DNA of 64,000 nucleotides. Source: Macrothele yani (lineage: Eukaryota; Arthropoda; Arachnida; Araneae; Macrothelidae). Shown piece after piece: positions 33,701 to 44,365 of this stretch. The stretch covers positions 47,439,336-47,503,335 of the forward strand of contig CM077006.1 of NCBI GenBank assembly GCA_039090855.1, given 5' to 3'. A program made the translations under genes and the position numbers. Within the stretch, counting starts at the first letter, position 1. Each line of letters opens with the position of its first letter. Under the pieces are notes generated by a model. That model was not told where the DNA came from and made no database searches. It saw only the letters and a list, made by a program, of their open reading frames with translations.

Positions 33701-33985
33701 TCAACGGTGTGGCCATCCCTTTGTTCCAGTCAGGGCGTAGGGAAAGGGGTGAAGGGCAGGTACCGCCGCCTTAGTTCTCGGATGCCTAAGAACTGCACTG
33801 GGGTCATAGTCAGTTGCACCCTTAACAAGTTGATTTGAAAACTCACGCACCTTTTCAACACCAAGTCTGTCTCTCAGGTTCTGAAGTGGGTCTACGATGG
33901 AGCCCCTGAGATCGGAGTGCTCGCATCTATACCTTCTGGGATCTCTCTCTGGAAGTATTTCTTCGGGAAAGGTGTAGCTCGACAT
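33701..33985 (-). CDS. Possible coding fragment, unidentified
   Basis: A 94-codon minus frame starting MSSYTFPEEILPERDPRR and running through PLQNLRDRLGVEKVREF and TKAAVPALHPFPY. Composition (charged, few low-complexity stretches) is more protein-like than other random frames here. A SINE-A lies immediately upstream and its 13-bp target duplication covers the ATG, so if this was a gene its 5' side has been interrupted. With the SINE removed a stop lies about nine codons before the ATG. I do not recognise the family; it may be a retroelement gag remnant or chance. Confidence 0.3.
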   Translation of the reverse strand: MSSYTFPEEILPERDPRRYRCEHSDLRGSIVDPLQNLRDRLGVEKVREFSNQLVKGATDYDPSAVLRHPRTKAAVPALHPFPYALTGTKGWPHR

Positions 33986-33987
33986 TT

Positions 33988-34204
33988 TTTTTTTTTGATT
34001 GGAGGTTTAACGACCACCGTGAGCAACTCAATGGGCTATAAGCAGTCGCCCGTCCCTAATTTAGGGTCACTGGTTCCAGGGAAGGGAGAGAGCCAGTGCC
34101 GTAAGACAAACACAACATCCATGCCTGACCGGGATTCGAACCCGGACCCCTTTCGGACGAATGATCAGAGGCCATCGCTTAGACCACTGCGCCACCGGGG
34201 CGGC
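33988..34204 (-). mobile_element. SINE-A copy, near-consensus, perfect 13-bp target duplication
   Basis: Reverse, close to the copy at 59509, with T-tail, gattggaggtttaacgacca, intact B box and A box, and a complete gccgccccggtggcgcagtg head. Perfect duplication tagctcgacattt at 33975-33987 and 34205-34217. Similarity to consensus and the intact duplication suggest a recent insertion. Confidence 0.95.
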
Positions 34205-34217
34205 TAGCTCGACATTT

Positions 34218-34656
34218 GTGGTACCCCTTGTGAATCTGTCTAAAGCTGTGGAAACAGTGAAACCCACCATCATCTCTTCACATTACGTTACACTCTGTGA
34301 CAAAAAAAATCGAATGCGACAAAAAAGTCCTTCATCCGCGAAAGCTCAGCAAGCAAATACCTCCTAGTCAAGCATGCAAATGATTAGAAATTCGACGCCA
34401 ATGAAAGTACAGAGCGGTCCTAGCACGCAATGCGCGTGTCAGGATGTATGTATACGGAGCGTCGCTCGCGAGTATTGACCATCCTGAACGCTGCTGCTGT
34501 TGTGTTAACATCAGCAGCCGATGAAGACGCACCGATGACGAGCGTACCAGCAACTCGACGAGTTCCAGAGGGGGACGCACCATAGGCCATGAAAGAAGTC
34601 GGCTTGTCATGGCGACGCATCAACCGGCATCTGTGTCAGAGCGATGCCGCAGTCAG
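34218..34656. other. No recognisable feature
   Basis: Unique-looking sequence; overlapping minus-strand frames share no known motif. Confidence 0.35.
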
Positions 34657-34732
34657 GGTGACTTTTTGGAATGAGGTGACATTTTCATTAAAAAAAGCAG
34701 GGCACGTCCTCCAAAAGCCGGACGTCTGGTAA
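34657..34732. mobile_element. Short hAT-type MITE
   Basis: Begins cagggtgact and ends ccggacgtctggtaaccctg, a typical hAT end (RC cagggttaccagacgtccgg). Flanks gccgcagt and gccgcaat form an 8-bp target duplication with one mismatch. Confidence 0.65.
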
Positions 34733-35055
34733 CCCTGGCCGCAATAGCACGATGTTGCCAGCAGTGGGTCCAGGAGGGCACTGTTGACTTACAAGTGACG
34801 CTTTATTGTAGCAGTCTGCGCTGTTGACGCACTGCAGTAGGCAGTTAGCTTCATGATTGCAGGAATAAACTGACCGGTGGGGGGGGGGGGGGGGTTGCTA
34901 GAATCCAGAAATGAATGAACACATTTTAGCAGTGGCTTTGTAGGATATATGATTACAATAGAAGGATTTGATAAAAATGTACTTGAATTATTCCTTATTG
35001 AAAACGCCGGACATTTGGGCTATTTCCCTTAATGCCTGAAGGACACGAGAACATG

Positions 35056-35146
35056 GTAAGAAAAGCAGGACATGTCCTCCAAATGCCGGACGTCTGGTAA
35101 CCCTGACCGCAGTAGCACGGTGTTGCCAGCAGTGGCACCAGCAGGC
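35056..35146. repeat. Direct repeat of the MITE right end plus flank
   Basis: aagcaggacatgtcctccaa, gccggacgtctggtaaccct and the following flank (gcagtagcacggtgttgcca) repeat 34690-34780 at about 85-90 percent identity. Because flank is included, this is a segmental duplication rather than a second insertion. Confidence 0.7.
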
Positions 35147-35243
35147 CCACGCAAACAACTGGACTGGAGGATCGCAAAAGTGAGAGCAGCCAGAACGACA
35201 CTGATGGTATTATTATCTACCACCTGAAGGCACGGAGCATAGA

Positions 35244-35298
35244 GTATTAAGACGCACCATTAGAAGACCAGAGGTCTCCTAATGGTGCGTCTTAATAC
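35244..35298. repeat. 26-bp inverted repeat with 3-nt loop
   Basis: Arms 35244-35269 (gtattaagacgcaccattag plus aagacc) and 35273-35298 pair with one mismatch around loop aga. A third copy of part of the arm, ggtcttctaatggtgca, lies at about 35311. Could be a tiny foldback element or an RNA hairpin. Confidence 0.85.
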
Positions 35299-35344
35299 CT
35301 AGCTAGCTAGAGGTCTTCTAATGGTGCATTTCTAGCTTGACTGG

Positions 35345-36207
35345 CTAGAGGTTTGCATGGGCTGGACCTCTGGCCGTGCTGAGTTTTTCTTTTCATCAGT
35401 TAAGTAAAAATTCCCAGGCTCGGGACGGGCCTGTACTAAAAGGTTTACCATTTTAGTCCTGGATTAAAAAAATAGCTTTTCGTCTCACAAAACGAAGACT
35501 ACTTTATTAAATAAACAGATGGCAAAATTCATCAAGTAAATCGAATGGTTTCATTCGCCACCGACTGTATTGATTAATTACTCCTGAAGCCTACAAGCTG
35601 GGCCGTAAGATGTGAGCCTGAAATGGGATTGTTTGTTTCTTTAAAGGTTGAAATAAAATTCCGTTTTCACTTCGTTGGATTTAGCTATTATAAATATGTG
35701 ACTTTTTACTTTTCCGAAAAATGTTTATATAAACAGAGTTTTCAGTTTTACGAAACCAAAACCAGCTTCTGGCGCCATTTGCTGCTACAGCGGAGATAAG
35801 GAAGTTCGAAGTATTATTTTACATATTTGGGGATCGAGGATAACCTTATTTATACTGAAGTGTAAAAGAGGAAAGGTACTTAGATATTTGTAACAAAAGA
35901 ATGTAGTCATGTCTAAAGCTCACGTGTGGAAGGAATTTCTACGAGAAGTGACACGTCTCTCTGCGTGACATTTCCTCTACTACTAAGGGTAGTAGCTCTG
36001 TTCAGCACAGCGCATCTGTTTCTCTAAAGTAGAGGCTTTCAACCTTTTCAAAACTCCGAACTACATGACAAAATGGAACGGAACTCGCGGGTCACGTCAA
36101 AAATAAAAATAAAAATGTATATGCTTATTGTGAATATCAATTATTTCAGAGAGATTTTGAATCCTAAAACTTAACTTCCGGAAAAAAAAACCGATGCAGT
36201 TAGCATT
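35345..36207. other. No recognisable feature
   Basis: AT-rich; no gene or repeat supported. Confidence 0.35.
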
Positions 36208-36390
36208 GCACAGTGAAACCTCAATTAACGGACACCTTTGAACAACGGTAACCTCAGAGCAACGTCAATTTTTGGTTGGTACAGGACAACTGCCATAGGA
36301 TTAACGACAACCTTCGAAAAACGAAACCTCTTAACAGCGGTCAACGGACACCCAAGTCAGTCCAGAAGGAGATCCAACGGACACCAGGAC
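36208..36390. mobile_element. Possible pogo/Tigger-type end
   Basis: cacagtgaaacctcaattaa followed by cggacacctttgaacaacgg and later repeats of cggacacc resemble the outer sequence of Tigger-like elements. No opposite end or TA duplication was found. Confidence 0.4.
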
Positions 36391-36504
36391 ACTACGTCCC
36401 TTAAAATTTTATAGTTCCTTTGGTACTTAAGCAAGAGGAATATGGTAGGGACGAATAATATACATATACTGTATAAAGCAAAGTGTGAAAATGCGAGTGT
36501 TTCC

Positions 36505-36880
36505 GCCCGCGAATTTTTCGACCACTTCTAAATGACCTAGATCGACCACTTCTAAATGACTTAGACCTGCAGATAGGCCTTAACGTCCGTATACCTACAA
36601 AAGTCCGAAAACCAAGAAAATGAAAGTAGCGGCTTTGGAACACTGCCCGCATGAATTTTTACGCGAATTGTTGGACCACTTCTAAATGACCTAGAGATCT
36701 GAAAATTCATATGGTAATAGGCCTTAAAAAGTCCGTATACCTAGAAAAGTCCCAAAACCAAAAAAATCAAAATGGCGGCTTTGAAACATTGCCTGCTTGA
36801 ATTTTTCTATCACTTCTACACCTAGAAAAAGACTGAAAACCAAAAAATTGAAAAGCGTGGTTTAGCTTTACCGTTCAAAA
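36505..36880. repeat. Degenerate ~155-bp tandem repeat
   Basis: Two to three units sharing gaccacttctaaatgaccta, aggccttaa(aa)gtccgtata, cctagaaaagtccc and aaaaccaa...aaaatggcggctttg. The first unit also has an internal duplication of the accacttctaaatga segment. Confidence 0.7.
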
Positions 36881-37395
36881 TGCTGATAGGTTTAAAGATA
36901 ATTATGCCAGCCATCAGAGTTGCAACAATGGGGGTGCATGATGCAGGTTAAAAAAAGACCATGTTAACAAGAAAAACAAATCGGTGAAGTAATGAGGAAT
37001 TCAGATTTTGGGGGCACAAAGGAGCTGCATTTCAAAAGCTTAATGATATATGTCATAAAAAGATTGTTGTTACTATCTGGTTCTTATAAAACATGAAATT
37101 TAAATTATATTGTTACAATCATAGTGCTTATACAGAGTGAGTTTTTTATAAACCCCTCCTTCATGTTTGTCTAACTTTTGAATAGGTGGATGGATTTTTG
37201 AAATGATGCTGGATTTGGATATGTAACGAAATAAGCTTTCTAACGACATGTCCCCTTCCATTTAAAATTTTAAAGTCTGTGTGCGCCGTTACGACGTGGT
37301 TCATCAAAAACTAATTCAGTAGAATGCACATGAAAAATTACTAAAGGTGTGCAAGTCTCATTTTAAAATATAATCGAATGACCGAGACAAAAATA
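36881..37395. other. No recognisable feature
   Basis: AT-rich spacer leading into DR1 repeat cluster 3. Confidence 0.35.
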
Positions 37396-38007
37396 ACACC
37401 AAGTAGTGTTATAACAAGTTAGTAAAATCATGCAATGCATTAATTATGATACGCTTTCCAACATACCAGAAATCATTTCTCAGGTTATGAAAATAATGGC
37501 TGTGGAATAAATCTCGCTCCTATGTCCTGAACTTTGACATCATTTCGCCCATTTTCAATAGGGTTCGTCCCCAGTTGGTCCCCCACCACATACTAAAATT
37601 GCATCGAAATCGAACCATTTTTACGCAAGTTATGACGCATAAAGGCAATGGAATGGATTCCGCTCCTATGTCCTGACCTTTGACCCCATTTTGCCCATTT
37701 TCAACAGAATTTGTCACCAGGTGGTCCCCTACCACATACTAAAATTTCATCGAAATCAAACAATTTTTACGCAAGTTATGAGGCATAAGAGCAATGGAAT
37801 GGATTCCGCTCCATTCCATTGCTATCCTGACCATTGACCCCCATATCCTGACCTTTGACCCCCATTTCACCCATTTTCAGTAGGGTTGGTCCCCAGGTGG
37901 TCCCCTACCACATACTAAAATTTCATCGAAATCGAACCATTTTTTACGCGAGTTATCGTGCGGACAAGCAGACAGACGAACAAAGCTGGAACATAAAAGT
38001 TTCTTCA
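37396..38007. repeat. DR1-bearing repeat, cluster 3, interrupted by a LINE
   Basis: Four units ending in the gttatcgtgcggacaagcag tail. Exact TGACCTTTGACCCC at 37674-37687 and 37849-37862; the latter unit has a local duplication of the site region (tgaccattgacccc at about 37828). The closing cctacggttggaaagcgtaa motif is found at 39837, beyond the LINE insertion. Confidence 0.85.
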
Positions 38008-38014
38008 GTTCAAC

Positions 38015-39829
38015 ACAATTTTATTAACAAGGTTGGGTTCAGGAGACGAACATGGGCGTCCTGGTACATATATTGTACGGTAAAATATACAAACTCTAAA
38101 ATTCTATGTACATTATATACAGCACGATGTATTGATTCACAAAGGAGCCTCGTGGTAAGAGGTACAGGCATTTTGCACAAGAACAATAAGAGAGATTGTC
38201 GAAACATTTCGTCTCGAAGCATAAATATATTATAGTGCTGACAAATAACAGAACGAGAATATTATAATGAAGCACTGTACAAAGGAGAACTGTAGATGAC
38301 AAAGTAGACAATGTGAAACCTATGGCAAACGGAATTACGATGTCTTAGTACTGGTAGAAAAATTATAATCAAAGAGAAAACAAGTAAGACTATATACATT
38401 TGTACAGTATGGTGCATATATATTCACATGTGTTAGAAGATATAAGCTGTATGTTGAAGTTTGATTCCGAAAACCAATGGTGAGCATGCACGTTGAACTG
38501 AAGTTCAACAGAGCTAGGAGCAACGAGGTTATAAACTACCGACAGTCAGTTGTAATGTCGCTGGCATGCCGGCGAACCAGGAAGCGGCCGGAGACCAGGT
38601 GGAACGGAAATGTTGTTCTCTCTGTTGGGCGACGGCCACAAGGTTCTCTAGACGAAGTCTTGAGAGGAGACGCTCCCGAAAGTGGCACAGTAGTTCCACA
38701 GAAGCTTGGTGGATGGTATAAGGAGATGAGATATCTCGGCAGCGCTGATGAAATACGTAAATGACATGTTTCACCAGGATGAAAATATATGAGCAGATGG
38801 GTGGAAGCTTGACTGGTGGAGAGACCTGCAGGAGGAGTGTCTTATAGGCATCGAAGGGAAGATCAGTTGTGGCTGAACGTTGAGCAATGGAAAATGCAAG
38901 ATGGAGTAGTGGAAGGAGGATGACACAATGTAGATAAACGTGAGATACATCAGCTTCTTGAGCACAGAAGGGGCAAAGAGGTGAGTCAAGAATGGTCATG
39001 CGGTGGAGGATGGAAGGAACGGGAAGACGGCGGTGGAGAAAAAGCCAGTGAGTGTTTATTTCAAGAGGAGCTGAAAGAGGAGAAAGGGTAGCAGACCAGA
39101 CAGCGGTGAGAGAGGATTGGGAGACATCAGGGATGGGAAGGGGAGAAGGAGAGTGGGATTTTAAAAGTAACCGATAGAGAACTGAGGTTGAAAGAGAGGA
39201 TAGTGGAAGTGTAGATCTGCCGACTGAAAGAAAGAAAGGAAGGGGAGGGAGGCGGAAGGAACAAAGGTCAGGCTGGTGGTGGTTGCGAGATGAGGAAACT
39301 TAGCAATGATGGTAGAGTGTAGGGAGTCATAGACAGAGCGAGAGGAGGGTGAAAGTAGAACGGTGGGTGGGAGGCTGGCGTAGGGTCGCCAGGACAGATC
39401 TGAGGTTACAAGGTCTTTGACGGTTACAACTCCGACTCGGAGCCAAGAAGGATAGGCGAAGCATGAAAGATGTGGGGGGTGAAGAAGAGAGGAGAAGAAC
39501 AGGGGTTCGGCAAGGAGTTCAGTGGTGGAATCGGGTGGGGATCGAGTGAGCGGGAGAGAGCGGAGAAAGGTAAGAGTCTCCCGTAAGGCAGGAGGAAGGC
39601 GAGAGTGAGTGGTAGTACGGAGGTCCGTTAGAATGAAAGAAGTGAAAGTGAAATTAGTGTTGCTCGAAGAGGTGATGACATTCCTTGCGGTAACGGCGTC
39701 GGCAACAGGTGAGGTATGAAGACGGAGGAACGAAGTAATCCGGAGAGCTTGATAGTACAGTCGTGTATCAATTAGGCCAATGCCACCTTGGTCAGGAGGA
39801 AGGCTGAGCTTGGGGGCACTGAACCTACG
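38015..39829 (-). pseudogene. Tx1/L1-like LINE, 5'-truncated
   Basis: Minus strand. The part past the RT catalytic core is present: PPDQGGIGLIDTRLYYQALR (39790), a long Ser/Thr/Leu-rich stretch, HWLFLHRRLPVPSILHR (39020), a zinc-binding C-P-F-C...H...H-C motif (38960) and a 3' UTR with AATAAA (near 38030). A 7-bp target duplication gttcaac (38008-38014, 39830-39836) flanks it, and removing the insert restores the end of DR1 cluster 3. The endonuclease and RT core are absent through 5' truncation. One frameshift-like break at about 39000-39160. Confidence 0.8.
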
Positions 39830-39860
39830 GTTCAACCTACGGTTGGAAAGCGTAAAGAAC

Positions 39861-40129
39861 TATCTGCATCTGTACGTTATACGAAATCACAAAAGAAAAG
39901 AAACAAATGTATTCACAATGTATTTACAACGACATTCATCGGTCAAATGGAACCATGTTTCGGAATTCGTGAATCACATCTTCCAACGGTGTGGAAATAG
40001 CTAGAGATTGTTAAATACACAGTACCATCAATGAACTCCCCCTTTCCTGTGTCATCGTAGAACGGAGTTTTGTCGTGAAAGTTTTGAGAAGGTCCTCTCA
40101 CACGAGCAACTAGTTACTGGGATTAAGTA
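39861..40129. other. Spacer
   Basis: Short unassigned stretch between the LINE/DR1 block and the mariner. Confidence 0.4.
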
Positions 40130-41637
40130 CTGGGTTGGACAAAAAGTTCGTTCGTTTTCTAAGTATAAGTTAAAGACACATTTTATATTTTCACCAATAA
40201 CTTTATTGGACAACGTATTCACCGTTTTATTCCACTACCTTCTGTCATCTTTCAGACGACTTCAGAATGCCATCTTCCCAAAACTTTTTATCTTTTTGAG
40301 CAAATAACTATTCCCGGTGCATTTTGCAGTCTTCCAGGGAAATGAAATTTTTTCCATTAAGAGAATTTTGTAAATACGGAAATAAATGGAAATTCGAAGG
40401 TGCAATCTCTGGTGAATACGGTGGAGGAAACAACTTCTCAGCCAAGCTGTAACAGTTTTTGCCTAGTCATCAAAGAAACATGCGGTCTTGCGTTATCCTG
40501 ATGGTAGATTATGATGGCGCAGTGGTCTAAGCGATGGCTTCTGATCATTCATCCGAGATGGGTCCGGGTTCGAATCTCGGTGAGGCATGGATGTTGTGTT
40601 TGTCTTACGGCTCTGGCTCTCCCCCTTCCCTGGAACCAGTGGCGCTAAATTAGGGACGGGTGACTGCATATAGCCCACTGAGTTGCTCACGGTGGTCGTT
40701 AAACTTCCAATAAAAATAAATAAAAAGATTATGCGTTTTCTGTTGACTAATGGCGGACGTTTTTTATCGAGTGCTGCTTTCAGTTGGTCTAATTGGGAGC
40801 AGTACTTATTGGAATTAATCGTTTGGTTGTCCAGAAGAAGCTCATAATAGAGGACTCCCTTCCAATCCCACCATACACACAACATCCCCTTCTTTGGGTG
40901 AAGACCGGCCTTTCGTGCGGTTGTTGGTGGTTCATTTCGCTTGCCCCACGATCTCTTCCGTTACACATTATAGTACAGTATCCACTTTTCACCGCCCGTC
41001 ACAATTTGTTTTAAAAACGGAACGTTTCGTTACGTTTAAGAAGAGAATCGCATGCAGAAATACGGTCAAGCAGGTTTTTTTCGCTTAACTTATGTGGAAC
41101 CCAAACATCAAAGCGACTAACATAACCAAGCTGGGTAAATGAATGTCAACGCTTGATTTGGATATTTTGAGTATGTCGGCTATCTCCTGCGTGGTATAAC
41201 GTTGATTGTTCTTAATTAATATCTTGATTTTATCGCTATCAACTTCAACTGGTCTACCCGACCATGGAGTATCTATCGTTCAGCGAGAAATCTCCAGCAC
41301 GAAACTTCGCAAACCACTTTTGACACGTTCAATCAGTCCCAGCATCTTCTCCATACGCTGCACAAATCTTTTTTTTTTTTTTTTTTTTTTTTGCGTTTTA
41401 GTTGCGTTTTTATCTTACTTGAAATAGTAAAGCATGATATGCTGAAAATGTTGCTTATTTTCTTCCATCTTCCATATTAAAATGATTACACAACAATTCA
41501 CCAATTTTAATATTTTTTTTGTTGTAAAATACACGCTGATATGACAGCTGTAACAAGATGATATAATGTTTCGAATGAAGTTAAAGACAACTAAGCCATC
41601 CTACTGAAAAACCGAACGAACTTTTTGGCCAACCCAT
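40130..41637 (-). pseudogene. Mariner element with transposase remnant
   Basis: Terminal repeats ctgggttggacaaaaagttc and RC atgggttggccaaaaagttc, flanked by TA. The minus-strand transposase is frameshifted. Readable parts are the HTH region (41200-41160), HPKKGMLCVWWDWKGVLYYE (near 40880), NQTINSNKYCSQLDQLKAAL and KRPPLVNRKR. The catalytic D34D tail lies in the damaged 40240-40500 stretch. Contains a T-run at 41369-41391 and a SINE-A insertion. Confidence 0.88.
40514..40725 (+). mobile_element. SINE-A copy inside the mariner
   Basis: Forward copy with A and B boxes; the first bases of the head are missing. Perfect 8-bp duplication agattatg (40506-40513, 40726-40733). Confidence 0.9.
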
Positions 41638-41639
41638 TA

Positions 41640-41755
41640 AAAGCAGTAAAAGCATAAAGTTAAAAAAAAAACTAATAAAAGCAGGAAGTCAAAAAAAAAA
41701 AAAAAAAAAAAAAACTAAGAAAAGCAGAAAGCTAAAAAAAAAAACTATTTAACTT
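41640..41755. repeat. A-rich tandem motif
   Basis: Three to four units of (a)agcag(g/a)aag(t/c)(t/c)aaaaaa with an A-run at 41691-41714. Confidence 0.6.
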
Positions 41756-41900
41756 ATCAAATTTTGAAGATGGCAATCCGTTTTTTGGTGAAAATATGAC
41801 AAGGAGGGTAAGTCAAATTTTGGGATATTGTCTGACGTTCTTTGTCATATTTACACCAAAAAACGAATTGTCATCTTCAAAATTTGCATTGTATAGTGTA
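41756..41900. mobile_element. Short palindromic element
   Basis: tcaaattttgaagatggcaa, ttttttggtgaaaatatgac at left; the complement runs back through gtcatatttacaccaaaaaa and tgtcatcttcaaaatttgca. Same family as the arms at 42480-43395, without the tRNA-like core. Confidence 0.75.
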
Positions 41901-41944
41901 ATCCCGTATTCCATTCATGATATAACTCATCAATTTCCTGTAAG

Positions 41945-42475
41945 TAGGTAAAAACAAGTTAGTAAAATCAAGCAATGCGTTGATTATGATACGCTTTCCA
42001 ACATACCAGAAATCATTACTCAAGTTATTACCCAAGTTATGAGGATAATGGCTGTGGAATAAATCTCGCTCCTGTGCCCTGACCTATGAACCCATTTCGA
42101 TAATATTCAACAGAACCGGTAATGTATACTTCCGGAACAACATACTAAAGTTTTGTCGCAATAGAAGTATTTTTAGTCACGTTATGAGGATAATGGCTGT
42201 GAGAATAAATCTCGCACCTGTGCACTGACCTTTGACCCCATTTCGATGATATTAAACAGAATTGGTTTAGCATACCTCCGGAACAACATACAAAAGTTTT
42301 GTCGCAACAGAAGCATTTCTAGTCAAGTTATGAGGATAATGGCTGTGGAATAAATCTCGTTCTCGTGCCATTGACCTTTGACCTCATTTTGATGATATTA
42401 AACACAACCGGTTCAGTACATCTCCACAACATGTTGAAGTTTTGTCGCAATCGAAGCATTTTTACGTAATCATGA
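41945..42475. repeat. DR1-bearing repeat, cluster 4
   Basis: Units of the gaggataatggctgtggaat variant type. Exact TGACCTTTGACCCC at 42226-42239. TGACCTTTGACCT at 42372-42384 is a canonical two-half-site DR1 (AGGTCA-A-AGGTCA on the other strand). Confidence 0.85.
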
Positions 42476-42477
42476 AA

Positions 42478-43395
42478 GAAATACGGGATTACGTCATATA
42501 ATACAAATTTTGAAGATGACAATCGGATTTTTGGCGTAAATGTGACAAGGATGGTAAGTCAAATAATATTCGAAAACTTGAAAATTTTCATCGTCCTGGA
42601 GCGGGACTCAAACCCGCGTCACCCAGAAAACGCCCGGGTATGCTAACCACTACACCACCCAGAACGACCAAGTTTCAAGTTTCCGATCAATTTTAATATA
42701 ACCATCACAGGATTCGGTAGTCGAAACAACCGGCATTCATGTTTAGCGAATCTGGAGGTTAAGAATCTAATCCCGTGTTTTGCCCGGAGAAGCAGATACA
42801 TCATGAAAGAAATGCGGGATTACGCCATATAATACAAATTTTGAAGATGACAATCCGATTTTTGGCGTAAATGTTATATTCAAATTTATCGGAAACTTGA
42901 AACTTGGTCGTTCTGGGTGGTGTAGTGGTTAGCATACCCGGGCGTTTTCTGGGAGACGCTGGGTCGAGTCCCGCTCCAGGACGATGAAAATTTTCAAGTT
43001 TTCGGATATTATTTGACTTACCATCCTTGTCACATTTACGCCAAAAATCGGATTGTCATCTTCAAAATTTGTATTATATGGCGTAATCCAGTATTTCTTT
43101 CATGATTTATCTGCTTCTCCGGACAACACACGGGATAAGTTTCTTAACCTCCAGATTCGCTAAACATGAATGCCAGTTGCTTCGACTAGCGAATCCTGTG
43201 GTGGTTATATTCAAATTGATCGGAAACTTGAAACTTGGTCGTTCTGGGTGGTGTAGTGGTTAGCATACCCGGGCGTTTTTTGGGAGACGCGGATTTGAGT
43301 CCCGCTCCAGGACGATGAAAATTTTCATCGTCCTGGATATTATCTGACTTACCATCCTTGTCACATTTACGCCAAAATCGGATTGTCATCTTCAA
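42478..43395. mobile_element. Compound palindrome with three tRNA-like cores
   Basis: Arms made of attttgaagatgacaatcgg, tttttggcgtaaatgtgaca and gaaaattttcatcgtcctgg surround tRNA-like cores: gtggtgtagtggttagcata (A box) and gggtcgagtcccgct (B box). Cores are at about 42594-42675 (minus), 42897-42990 (plus) and 43232-43316 (plus). Arms 42480-42690 and 42895-43107 are inverted; the 43200-43395 part is a further partial copy. The whole interrupts DR1 cluster 4/5 (gcatttttacgtaa at 42457 and tttttacgtaagttatgacg at 43404). Confidence 0.75.
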
Positions 43396-44365
43396 AATTT
43401 GTATTTTTACGTAAGTTATGACGCATAAAGGCGATGAAATGGATCACCTCCTATGTTCCGACCTTTGACCACATTTTGCCCATTTTCAATATTGTTCCTT
43501 TCCAGGTTGCCCCCTACCACATATTAAAATTTCATCAAAATCGAACCATTTTTACGCGCGTATCTTGCGGACAGACAGACGGACAGACAAAGCTGGAGCA
43601 TATACGCTTCTTCAGCCTACTGTTGGAAGTGTAGAACAAGTTAGTAAAATCATGCAATGCATTGATTATGATACGCTTTCCGACATACCAGAAATCATTA
43701 CTCAAGTTATGAGGATAATGGCTGAGGAATAAATCTCGCTCTTGTGTCCTGACCTTTGACCCATTTCGATGATATTAAACAGAATCGGTTTAGTATACCT
43801 CCGGAATAACATACTAAAGTTTGGTCGCAATAGAAACATTTTTAGTCAAGTTATGAGGATAATGGCTGTGGAATAAATCTCGCTCCTGTGAACTGAATTT
43901 TGACCCCATTTCGATGATATTCAACAGAACCGGTTTAGTATACCGCCGAAACAACATGATACAGTTTTGTAGCAACCGAAGCATTTTTACGTAAGTTATG
44001 ACGCATAAGAACAATGGAATGGATCACGCTCCTTTGTCCTGACCTTTGACCCCGTTTCACCCATTTTCAACAAGGTTCGTCCCAAGTGGTCCATTACCAC
44101 ATACTAAAATTTCATCGAAATCGATCCATTTTTACGCAAGGTAGGACGCATAAGGTCAATGGAATGGGTCCCGCTCCTATGTCGTGACCTTTGACCCCAT
44201 TTCGCCCATTTTCAATAGGGTTAGTCCCCAGGTGGTCCCCTACCACATACTAAAATTTCATCAAAATCGAAAAATGTTTACGCGAGTTATCGTGCGGACA
44301 GACAGACGGACAAAGCTGGAGCATATACGCTTCTTCAGCCTACGGTTGAAAAGCGTAAAAAAATC
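43396..44365. repeat. DR1-bearing repeat, cluster 5
   Basis: Two arrays, 43396-43640 and 43641-44365, each ending in a cggacagacagacggacaaa tail and cctacngttg(a)aa(a)agcgtaaaa. Exact TGACCTTTGACCCC at 44040-44053 and 44185-44198; one base shorter at 43750. Confidence 0.88.

Noticed and set aside
33917..34207. 96-codon plus-strand open frame
   Set aside because: Mostly antisense SINE-A; the same translated segment appears at other SINE copies such as 40493-40885 and 59500-59721.
38477..38764. 95-codon plus-strand frame
   Set aside because: Antisense to the Tx1/L1-like LINE C-terminus, which accounts for the sequence.
42897..42990. Possible functional tRNA gene
   Set aside because: Acceptor-stem pairing is poor, and the core occurs three times within inverted repeat arms, so it is a repeat component.
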